Below, piece after piece: positions 21,367 to 34,200 of a DNA stretch of 64,000 nt (the first letter of the stretch is position 1; each line of letters starts with the position of its first letter). The notes under the pieces are model-generated. The model searched no databases. It was not told where the DNA came from and saw nothing but the letters and a program-made list of their open reading frames with translations. The stretch comes from Lytechinus variegatus. Taxonomy: Eukaryota; Echinodermata; Echinoidea; Temnopleuroida; Toxopneustidae. The position numbers and the translations under genes were made by a program. Location: NCBI RefSeq assembly GCF_018143015.1, contig NC_054740.1:14400797-14464796 (forward strand), given 5' to 3'.

Positions 21367-24300
21367 ATGGACAACCTGGTTGAAAAATTGACATCTCGAG
21401 CTTCCGAACAAGTAAGTTAGGCCTGATTAACATTGCCACATGATGCCAAAAAATTTATTGAACAAATAAATTACTAGGCCTAGTCCTAGGCTAGAGATTA
21501 ACAATAACATGTTCAATAAAAAAATAGAAAAAAGGGTCCTATTAAAAAGTAAGAGTATTAAAGACTAACGAGTAACGTTAGATCTAATGTTAGATCTATA
21601 GCTTTAAACTTAAAGTTTGACTAATTGTAGGTATGTTGCAAAAGCGCCCTCTAGGTGCATTCTGAATGAGGCATTGTCATTGAGTGTGCTGGCTAGAATT
21701 GCAGGGCGACTGTGGAGGCATTGCTTTGTATTGTTTTTGTATGTCCAAGGAAAAGTTATTCCCCATTGGCATTGCATAATTGTTTTTACGTAGTTGAATG
21801 TTTATGGCAGCTATATAGACTTGAAAAAAATTCTCACTTGGTAATCTTGCGACTCTGTGTGCTACTGGAACTTTGGCCTTGCTTTCAACCTCTTGCTATT
21901 CACATTTACAGGTATCATACCACTCTAAAAATGTATTCATTCCGATAGAGCAACATTTAAACTATATTGTGGTGAAATTTGAATGAAATCTACTGACGCT
22001 AAAGATGTTTTTTATGTCCCTGTTTCGGCGGCGTCTGTTATTTTGGGGCACTTCCATATGCAAATGCATGCGCATTGCTGTTTTCTATTAGTGCACCTTG
22101 GTCCCAGTTAAGATCACAACTTTTGGCTTAAAAAACAAAGAAATACATAAGAATTGAATAGGCGATTTATATGACCTTAAAACTGCAATAACTTTCTTAT
22201 TTCTGGAGCTATTGAGATAAATGAGGTGTTAAATTAAAGGTCTTGATGAGCTCTAAATGATGCCATGAAGAAAACTCCTTATTTCTGAGATTTATTTTTT
22301 TTGCAACATACCTACTAAATGAAACTTGTTTTATCTTAAATTCTTATTCAACTAAGAAAGTTAAGTAAATTATTTAGACTTTCACATTATAAGTATTAAC
22401 TTGTTTTTTGTTAAATTTATAAAGTTTTTAAAATTTAGAATCTATCATTGTTGTTGACATGGCAAGAAAATTTTCTCACCATGTTCATGTCTTCTTACTA
22501 TTTTTTTTAAACTAAAACTTCCATCTTATCAAGTTTGAAACAAAATTACAAGTTTTTGGAAACTGATGATGAATAAGTTGTGTATGCCAAAATATCAAAA
22601 ACATCATCATGGAGTTCTCAAGGCTAGTCCAAACCACATTTATTTAAATGTCCAATTAGAGTCTACAAGTTTATAGATTCAACGAAAACACTGTTGATTG
22701 ACATTATTTATACAGAATATCAGTCCAGTTACATTTTCATCCTTTCTTTTTTTTATTACTCCTTTAATATCCTTTTTTTTTCATGGTTATGGAACTTAAG
22801 CTAAGGGGGGGGGGGCAGGGATGTTCAAGCCCCTCCCAACTGTATGCCAGTATGATGGGCTGTACAGTACAGCTCAGTATGTAGATGTAGATAAAGATCT
22901 GCTATATGAACCAGGTTTGAGAATTTCCATAAAGTTTCATTCTTTTTCAAAGCAAGTCACCAATATAGGGGATTGTCTCCCATATTGGATAGAGTCTCCC
23001 ATATTGGCCGTGCGCCTCTACCACTAAACCTTGGCTCTTATCAATGCTTTGTCTGCAGGAGGCTCAGATCGCGGAACTGAAGCAGCAGATCAGAGAACTG
23101 CAGAATGGTGGGACTGAAGAATGGGAGCAGGTGCCTCCTGAACTTGAGAAACTGCAGACTGAAAATCAAAAGCTCAAGTACCGCATTCTGCACCTAAAGA
23201 GGGTAGGTTTGACATGAATACTGGGGGCGTTTCATCAATATTTTTGTCCGACAAGTTGTCAGATCTGACAACTTTCCTGGATTCTGATTGGTTGAGAAGC
23301 ATTGTTACTATAGTAACTTTCGGATAAAACAGGACTTGATGGATAAAACGTCTTGACATGTCCTTTCATGAAACACTCCCCAGGTTAGTGGCAGACCGTG
23401 ACCTGGAGGATACAAAGCATTGGAGGGGCACAGCATTGTTCACAAACAATACAGTGTCCCTCGAATGATTGTCCCCTCAGGGTCATGGTCTGCCACTGTT
23501 ACAGGTAATTAAAGACAAATCTTTCGGACCTAAAAAAATCTCTTTGACTTGGGACTAATTGGATTTACAGAAATAATGTCTTGCATAATTTCATAAAGAA
23601 ATAGCTTCTACTTGCGCAATTGTTTGATTTAAAGGTCAAGTCCACCTCAGAAAAATTTTGATTTGAATCAATAGAGAAAAATCAGACAAGCACAATGCTG
23701 AAAATTTCATCAAAATCGGATGTAAAATAAGAAAGTTATGACATTTCAAAGTTTCGCTTATTTTCAACAAAATATGAACGAGCCAGTTACATCCAAATGA
23801 GAGAGTAGATGATGTCACTTACTATTTCTTTTGTTTTTTATTGTTTGAATTAAACAATATTTCAATTTTTACGAATTTGACAATTAGGACCTCCTTGCCT
23901 GAAGCACAAAATGTTAAAATAATGGAAATCCACGTGTTCAGGGAGGAATGAAACTTCATTTTTACATGACAATGACGAGAAAATGAAAATATTTCATATA
24001 ATGAAATACAAAACAAATAGTGAGTGAGTGATGTCATCAACTCTTTCATTTGGATGTAACTGGCTCGTTCATATTACTATTTTGTTGAAAATAAGCGAAA
24101 CTTTAAAATGCCATAACTTTCTTATTTTACATCCGATTTTGATGAAATTTTCAGCGTTATGCTTGTTGAATTTTTCTTTTTTTATTTAAATCAAGTTTTT
24201 GTCGGGGTGGACTTGTCCTTTAAAGAAGGTCACCTTATCCAGAGTTGACTGTATATCAATTTTATATTATCGACCAGTCGCCCTAACATCTGTGTTGTGC

Positions 24301-25180
24301 AGAGTGCTTGAGAAGGTGATCGTGAAGGATATTGATAATCATGTCGAATCGTTTGTAAAGAAGTAATTATACTTGCATTTTCTAGCTGAAGAAGAATGCC
24401 TTAAGCCATTATTGAATAAGAAATTTGATTTTTTTTTAAGTTTGATTTTAGGATTAGAGAAATATATAAAAAGGTATACTAAAAGATAAATTGTGTATCA
24501 GTGGTCAATTTTGTTTCCCAAATTTGATTAGTATTTTTGGTCATATGAGGAATGCTCTCAACCACATTTTATACACCCCTATGTAAAACATCTGCACCAA
24601 AAGACTTTTTTTTTGTGCAGCAGTCTGTACATGTAAGAAATGTGGAGCAAATTGCAATATGAAACCCGGAAAATAAGTACCTAATAAAAGTGAAGTGTAA
24701 TTAATTTGAGTTTCCTCATTATTTTTAACAGTTATTTTTCTTTACTTTTCTTTGTTATGTGTGTCAGAATTCTATGCTTCGAAACTTGAAACAGTAGTAC
24801 TAAAATGTGTTGTTGTTTTTTCTTCAAGAGCATTGATGAGGAGGAGTCTCAAAGCGGTGGTGATAGTCTCGGTAACAATGTCTGTGACAGGCTTACAGAG
24901 ATCTTCAGGACTGCCCTTCGTGTTGCCTATCCTTCCCTTACCAATGCTGCTGTGTCGGTCCAGCCCAGCCAACAGGAGAGGTTTGGAGACTACCAGTGCA
25001 ACAATGCTATGATTATTGCCCAGGTAATTTTACAGATGACGCGGTGGGTTCGGGGATACATGTGCTCGGTTGCGCGACCCGCCGAGCATCTCTAGTTTCA
25101 TATTTGTCTTGCTCGTGATGATGATTATGATGATGATGATGATGATGATGGTGATGGTGAATGTGATGGTGATGATGATG

Positions 25181-25212
<32 letters not shown>

Positions 25213-28200
25213 GGTGATGATGGTGATGTTGATGATGGTGATAATAATGATGATGATGGTTGTGGTGATGGTTATGGTGATGGTGATGTTGATGGTGATG
25301 ACGATGATGATGGAGATGATGATGATGATGGTGATGATGATGGTGATGATGGTGATGTTGATGATGGTGATAATGATGATGATGATGATGGTTGTGGTGA
25401 TGGTTTTACTTAAGGTGCTGTTGATGTTGATGGTGATGACGATGATGATGGTGATGATGATGATGATGATGATGATGATGGTGATGATGGTGATGTTCAT
25501 GATGGTGATGATGATGGTTGTGGTGATGGTTATACTTATGGTGCTGTTGATGGTGATGACGATGATGATGGTGATGATGATGATGATGGTGATGATGATG
25601 GTGATGATGATGATGATGATGGTGGTGATGTTGATGGTGATGATGTTGATGATGGTGCTATGATGATGGTGATAATGATGATGGTTATGGTGATGGTGAT
25701 AATGATGGTGATGATAATGATGATGGTGATGATGTTGATGATGTTGATGATGATGGTCTAATGATGAAACCTCTGGTCTAATGATGAAACCTCTGGTCTA
25801 AAGGTGCAGTTGAAGTGTTGAACTGTGGAAAACCAGATGTTTAAAAAAGTTTTTGACATTTGTCAGCTCATTTTAAACATGTATTATTTATAATCATCTG
25901 GGAATGATGACTAAAAGTGTTTTCTTCATCAGTATGAGGAAAAAACAGAAAAAAACCCAAAACAAACATCATTTTTATTTTTGTTTAACATTCAGCTTCC
26001 CATAATTTGAAAACAGTGAGATCATTGTCTAAGTTAACTTGACTTCAGAAGTTCAGAATACGGGCCAATGTCACTGTTTTGTATATTTAAGTCAAATTAT
26101 GATTATATCTTCAGTGACTTGCCAAGGGCAAGTACATGTAAGCATTATGGATAGTTTGAGAAGAGTAGCCTTGTTAAATCCAATATGTTTTGTTCTTTTT
26201 GAAATACATTTTTCTTCTAGCAATTGAAGGCTCAAGGCTCCCCAGTCTCTCCCCGAGTTGTTGCCCAGCAGATCCAGGCAAATATCCCTCCAAATGATGT
26301 CATCGAAAAGGTACGGATACAAATAATCTCCTATTATATGGTGCTTGATGTAGCAGAATAGTGTTTCTTTTTATAGAACTGGGACAAATACCCTTTTTGC
26401 CATTTCATTGTTCACCAGGGTAAAAAATCAAAATGGTTTGAAAAATCAAGATCCCTGTTAATCAGGAATGATAAAAAAGTTGGCATAGTTACACGACCTA
26501 TCAGTGGTCAGTAATGAGCGAGCTTACTCAGTCGAGTGTCCCTCATTGTTATGTGTTGGAAGAGTTACAATGTTTGGATTCATTAATTTGTTTTACATAC
26601 ATTTCAATTGTTTACTGCATTTAGTTGTCAAATATCAAAGATTATATCTATGTACTTTTGATAATCGAATGTCTGAAATCATTATTTAACATCTGGCGAT
26701 CATTTGTTGGTAAACTGGTTGAAAGCATCGATGGTTTGAGTTTTACTTCCAGGCCTAGTCTCTATATGCTTGACATTGCTTTGGTCATCAGATTCTGACC
26801 TAGATTTCTTATTCCATATCACAGCAGAGACTACTAAGCCCTAATTACTAACATATACTACATTGACTTTGCATCCTATTGGATACCCTTCCATCTCCTG
26901 AGTGGAGAGTTGGTTTGTGTCGGTTGACATCTGTGATCTAGAATGTAGTTTAAATGTGCTTTTTATCCATCAATGTTATTGGTACCTGATACATTGTTCA
27001 TGATCATAATTGAAAGATTTAATTCTTCAGGTGATGAATGTTTCTCAATATTTTTGATCTTGAGCTATTAAAGTTAACAATAAATCATATTAAAGCAGCT
27101 ATGGGGGAGGGGTGGTTGGATTGGACCCTGTTCAGCCAATTCATATACAGAATTTCAGTAGCTTGTTACAGTTTTTGTGAAAAAATTCCATGATAAATCA
27201 CTACATGAAATACTCCCAATGGTTAACTCTCCTTTACCAGGTTGAAATTGCTGGACCGGGTTTCATCAACATCCACCTCAAGAAATCCTACATTACCCCC
27301 CTCATCACCGGTATCCTGACCCAAGGGGTACTCCCTCCGCCCCTCAAAAAGAAGAAGAGGGTCGTCATTGACATGTCTTCTCCCAATATAGCCAAGGAGA
27401 TGCACATCGGTCACCTGAGGTCAACCATCATCGGGGAGAGCATTTCTCGGCTCATGGAGTTCGTAGGTCAGTCCTGAGAACTTTTTAAGACTGCATGGCC
27501 CGAAATCTGAACTTGTGTTGCATTCCACACTGGTCTCTTTTTATGGTTTTACTATGGAATATGGATGGCCAGCTGTGACATACATATCTAAAGGCCTCTG
27601 CACACCATACAAGTGGTCTGCACCCTGATTTTGGTATAAAATGTTGTAGAATTTGATGATAATATTGAGACTGGAATATCTTGTCGTGAAATGTTTTATA
27701 TCATCTTACGAATATCTATGTTCAAATCTGTGACTATGCTTTCATCCGTTATACAATAAAAGTGAATTTAATATCTAGTTGTAATGATGTCATAGCAATG
27801 GTATGATTGGATTTGATTTGAAACTCCTATGGCCTTTACTCCAAAATAAACGCTTGCAAAAATCCAAAATTGTTGTATTAGTGTTCTTAGACTTGAAACA
27901 ACAATGTAAACAGAATTGTGACATTTTCGGCTCCCCATAATTTTAGCTCAGAGTTAGACCATGGTCTAATCTCGACCAGACATCAGAGTACAGGCCTATG
28001 ACAGGAAGAAGAAGTTATCAGGGTGCTATTGTGTTTTAATAAATTCCTGTCTGAATAGTGTAACTGCAAGGATTGGATTGAATTTTTGATAAATTCATTT
28101 GTTTATATATTGTATGAACTATGAAATAGCCTTAAAAACAGACATACTGAAGCTTTTCGACATGCACTCATCTGAGTAAATCTCATGAATGACTAAAACG

Positions 28201-31200
28201 CTAGAGCAAAACAATATATAATAGAACCGAAACTAGACAATGGATGGTAAATGGCGAGCCACAATTGGCTGTCAAGGTAAACAAGTTAGGCTTAGTACCA
28301 GCCGTAAATTGAAGTGAAGGAACTAAAATAAAGCAAGGGTTCTAATACAAACTTCTGGTGGCACAGAATCGGGTCTGTTAGCGGGATTTACGCTGCCTTG
28401 AGCATGCACAAATGAGTGAAACTCTTCTGGGCTTTGCACCTTAAAATTATATATTTCAAGTAATGAATTATTGTAAGATATTATGTTTTTGGCTTTAATT
28501 TCAATTAAATTTTAATTTGATTCCCTAAGGTCATGATGTATTGAAGGTTAACCATCTTGGAGACTGGGGAACTCAGTTTGGCATGCTCATCACCCATCTC
28601 GCTGATCAGTTTCCAAACTATCTCAATGAATCTCCTCCCATTCAGGATCTTCAAAAGTTCTACAAGGTCAGTTCATTGTGCATGTGTGTTTGAGTTTTTA
28701 CAGAAGTGTATCAATCAGATCTAGTTATTTACGTCCGGGAATGACCTTTTAACGTCACCATCTGAAAGACATGGGCCCGTTTCATAAAGGATGTGCAACT
28801 GTTGTAACTTTGTCATTATTGCAACTACCATGGTAACCTTGATTTTGATTGGCTGCTGAGCCCTGATGCCATGGTAGTTGCCATTATGTCAAAGTTGCAA
28901 CAGTTGCAAGTCCTTTATGAAACGGGGCCCCAGGGCTGGAACTTCTGAATCGATTTGTAACTTCCCCATGCAGCATGGCGCACGCTACAATGCCCAGTTC
29001 ACTGCGGGTTTTATTTAGTCTTTTCAACGGGCAATTTTTTTTTTTCTACTTTGAGGGGCTACTTTACAATTTATAACCAAAGGGTTAATCTGCAACAATA
29101 GGGAAGCTCTAACATTGCAGTGAATAGGGATTTCCCCTGGGCTCTTATGAGCTTTGTGGGGATGAAATTTCCCTGAGTCACCATGTGACTTTTTTCTATA
29201 AATAAATAATATAGGATTTGTATAGCGCACGTATCCACCTTGCTAGGTGCTCAAGGCACTCCTATATTACCCCAGCTTAGCCTGTCTACCGATTCTGGTG
29301 TGCACAGCTTTTTGAGGAATTACTTCCTGCCGTTATCCATTTAGCTCACCTGGGTCAAGTGCAGCACAGTGTGGATAAATTTCTTGCTGAAGGAAAACAC
29401 CCCATGGCTAGGATTCGAACCCATGACCCTCTGTTTGAAAGGTGAGAGTCAGAACCACTAGACCACGACCTGCCCACAAGCACATAAACATAAGGGCACT
29501 TCCTTCCATTTTTTTTTTGTCCGGTTTCCATTTTTCTCCATTGTTGTTTCACTTCGCAATTTGCTCAAGCCATGATAGTCTTGATCTTGAACCTTGAGGA
29601 TATGAATCCAGGGGGGTGTTTCACAAAGAATTAAGTATGACTTAAGTCGCACTTAAATGCCGACGCGTACATGATATGCAACGCGCGATCGTATTGATAG
29701 ATACGCAGTAGTGCGCATCCTCATGACACGATCTGACCAATGCGATCAGGCCTTTCATACCGTACGCAACTCGGTATTTAAGTGCGACTCTAAGTCATAC
29801 TTAAATCTTTGTGAAACACCCCCCAGAACTGGTATCTTCAATTACTACATGATTACTTTTATTTTGTTTTTTTTTTGGTTGTAGGAATCAAAGGTGAGGT
29901 TTGATGGTGATGAAGAATTCAAGAAGAGGGCATACCAGATGGTTGTTAGACTCCAGGGTGGTGAACTGGCCATCATCAAGGCTTGGGAACTCATCTGTGA
30001 CATCTCAAAGAGAGGTCAGTAATACAATAATAATTCTCATTTGGCACTTGAGAAAAACTTGGCCTGCCGAAATGTTACTTGTAGGTGCCGAATTTTGAGT
30101 CGGAAAACCCAACCCTTATCCTAAACCGAACCCCAACCGTATGGTAAGATTGATACTACATGTAAATTACAATAAATCAAATTATATCATAGTAAAAATA
30201 TTTTTCAACAAACTAGTTATCCTATATTAGACAAATCAAATTCCTTTGTCTTTCACAGGTTTTTTGACTATGAATATGAGGTTAATGTAAGCAGAGTTTG
30301 CTGTGCTTATTTCACACTACTGCCTTTTTTCCATCCAGAATTCAACAAAATCTATGAGCGCCTTGATGTGAAGAATTTAATCCCTAGAGGAGAGTCGTTT
30401 TACCAAGAAAGAATGAATGTTGTGGTGGAGAAACTTGAGGCCGGAGGTAAGATGCTTTCCTTTGCACATTATTTGAGATTCATTTAGAGTCTTATTTATG
30501 GATTTGCCATTCAAATCATACTATACACGTGAGTGTTTGAACGACCAAAGTCCATCTTTTTGTCAAATTGGGTTTTAACGTGAGATATTTTTGCTTACCA
30601 TAAGCCCATCTTTTGTGTGATTTATATCCTAGAATCCCAGGCAACATTTCCCAAAATGAATGTAAAACGTGACCAAAATCCCCATTGGATATACATGAAG
30701 TATACATGAAGATCATTTTCTTTTTCTTGATTTACTCAAAATGAACTATCGTGGACTTGGATTGTTTTTATGTTCATATTCTCACTTGTTTACAGGCATC
30801 GGAAAAATGAATCCAATTGAGGTAAACCATAGAAAAATCACTGAACATTTTATGTTATCATAAAAATAATTTCTTTGCCAATTGAATAACTCTTAGAATA
30901 ATTGGCAACCACTTTATTACCTCTTGCACAATACCAGTACCCACAATGCACAATGACTCCATCTGAATTATAGTACCCAAACTGTCCAGCCTTGCATTTA
31001 GGGTGCATCACATAAACTGTGGTCTGTAAAAAAAGAAAAAAAGAGAGAGACACCATGAAATACGAGTAATAGAAAGAAGTCAATGGCAAGGACTTTGATG
31101 CTCTTTACTAAGGCACAAATCATGTTCCATGCTTGTGATATCGTTATTGAAAGTAGATGTGGCCTCTAACCTGTCATGTTATATAAAACAAATCATACAT

Positions 31201-34200
31201 AGTTTAATGTAGGCACCTCATATATTCACAACATCATGCAAAAGCACTCAATGCAAGTGCCCCTTGCTTATCGTACATTGAAAATACCCCGAAATGCACT
31301 ACATCGCCACTATCGCATTCACATTGCCACTAACACATTCATATAATTGTCCATTATTTGCGCAGTACAATATGTTTCAGTCAGTACAGAACAGACTTGT
31401 CCCATAAATACCCCATTCCAGAAAATCTTACCCTGACTTTTCTCCTATAGGATACTTGGAGTTAGATGAGGGTAGAAAGATCATGTTCACACCGGACAGC
31501 ACCGTGCCTTTAACTATCGTCAAGTCCGATGGGGGCTACACTTACGACACCTCAGACATGGCCACTCTGTACCAGAGAGTGCATGAGGAGAAAGGAGAAT
31601 GGCTCATATATGTAGTCGACATGGGACAGGTGAGTTTACATGCGTTCATTCAATTCAAATAAAAAATTATATTTCTTCCAGTTTAAAGAGAAATGAATGT
31701 CGTTGCTGTGGACTGATTTCATTTATAGAAAGTCTTCAAAGTCAAGATTATTTTTCATCACGTCAAGAAATCTGAGCCAAAAAACGATTAACACATATAA
31801 GCATGTGTGGGACAGTGTATTATTATTGCTCAGAAATTTAAAAGAAAAAACAGAACTTGGTTGGAATGCCAGGCGTTTTATGCTATTTATCAGCAATTAC
31901 ACATTTTCTCTATCTGAATCATTTGATATGTATTTTTTTTCTTTATTTATACATACAAACACTCATTTTTCAGATTCAAAAGAAGAGGAAAAGACTCGAT
32001 GGAAGAAGAGAGGCTACAATGCACAAGATTATAAATGCCAGGGAATGTAAAAAATCAGATAGGACAAAATGGAATCCAATGAAATGATGTTGGACGCATA
32101 AAAAAGAAAATTGTACTAGACAGAGAGTCGGCGCCAACCAGATATGTGATGATATTGATGTTGGTAAACATGATACATTATTTTAACTAAAAAAAGAAAA
32201 AAAAAATCCACTTCATTGTTTATATCAGAGGTGTGAGAGCTTTGTACTCAAATTCAGATTTTTCAGTTATGAGTTTCAGCTTAATTTCAGCTCTTTTCAA
32301 TATTAATCACTCTTTTTTCAGCTCTTTTTATTTTGTGATCACTTGCACCTCTGATGCGGCATTTACTTAATCTATTTTTCTATGTCAGGGAACTCATTTT
32401 GATGCAATCTTCAGCGGCTGTCGCAAGGTTGGATGGTATGATCCTAAGGAAGTCAGAATAGAGCATGTTGGATTTGGTGTTGTATTAGGAGAAGACAAGT
32501 AAGTAGTTTATTTTACTGTGTAATCCATTATACCAATAGCATATAGACCAATTTCACAACGTGAGAGGGCAGCAGACTGGTCGCCATGCTGCGGTGGGCG
32601 AATCAACTTTTATAGTACACAAGTCAATAGGGTATTTGGTACATTCGTTCGATTTTTTTTTTATTTTGGACCAATTGAGCAGATTTCTTGTAAGATTCAC
32701 AATGAGCATTAATCGGAGAAGTTCAGGTCGCAGCTGTGCTGTGTTCAATTGCCACAACAATTGGAGAAAGCTTCAGGATTGGAAGTAAAGTGAATGTGAA
32801 ATTCACTCGCCTTGGTCTCATGAAGCCTGTTTGTGTGTGAAGCCGTACTCCCTGCATAGGTTTCCAGGCCGTGATGAAGGAATGCGTCGCCAGTGGATCT
32901 CTCTTCCCCTTCCTCCTTTCTCCTTCCTCTCTGTTTTATTCTCTTGCCTTGCCCCCTCCTTTTGGATACTTATAGGCCTGCATAAAATGTAGTGGTGGTG
33001 GTTTTTTTGTGGGGGGGAGAGGGAGGGGGGATTTATTTGATCATGCTTAGATGGAAATATCAGTCCCTCTCTCTCTCCCTCTCTATCTCACACTATCCCT
33101 CTCTCTCTATCACTATCCCCTTCTCTGTATTACACTATCCTTCTCTTTCTCTCACACACACTCTCGCTAGCCCCCCCCCCCCTCTCTCTCTCTCACTACC
33201 CCCCCCCCTTTCTCACTATTCCCCTCTCACTATCCCCCTCCTCTCACACATACTCTCTCCCCCCCCCTCTCCCTCTCTCATCCTCTCTCTCATCCTCTGC
33301 TCTCACTCTATGTCTCGTTCACTCTCCCGCTACTCTAACACAATTTACTAGCAACAAGAAGTGAGCTCCCTGATGAAAACCAACAGCGATTCTTGGTCAT
33401 CATCAACTCACTTTTACTGACAAAACTAAGGGGAAAAAGTAGCCAAAGTGCAAAAATTTATCATACCTTCATCGGTCAGATATGGCCATTGTCTTACATC
33501 GTCTACCCAGGTGTCCATGCTTTATTTTATTGATTTATGATGAAGTTAATGACACAATATCAGAGCTTATCTGTAATCTTTCATTGAATTTGTACACAGA
33601 GCCAATCGCGGTCAGCGCACTTGCCCACCGCAGCAATGGCGTCGCCGATAGAGGGCCAAATACATAAAACCGGCCGTGAAATTGGTCTATAGGCACTGGC
33701 GAGATGGTATGAGATTTTGCATGAGGTAAAAGAACGATGCTCTAATAGATTGTCTCTGTTTGACCTGATGCAAAATCGTGTACCGTTGCTGTAGTAAAAA
33801 TATTTGCCATTTGTGTTTGTGCTTAACATATGTTTGTCCTTTTTGAAGCATCACAGTCACGTTATTGTAAACTAACACTGTGTGCAGCTTGAGCTGCCTG
33901 CGCGTGATGTCAACCACAAAGTTAGACAAGTATCTTGTTCGCCACAACTGATAGATGGCACACCATATGTGAATCCACTGAATTCTAACTTGATAGGTTT
34001 CAGAACTAGGTGGTTGTATGAACTGTGATATTTAATAACTGTCCCAGTACCTTTATTCTCTTACAAAACTTCTCAAGTTACCCATGATTCATTGTGGCCA
34101 AAACAATTTAGCCCCCAAGGATCTGTTTCATAAAGATTTGCATTTATTGTACATTTTTCATTATTGTATTAAACTACCATGGAATCCATGATTGTAATTG

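Noticed and set aside
25070-25663. Long Met-rich and Ile/Thr-rich frames on both strands
   Set aside because: They are readings of the GAT trinucleotide satellite; the composition is a repeat artefact.
32992-33351. Ser/Pro/Leu-rich frame
   Set aside because: Product of the CT-rich microsatellite.
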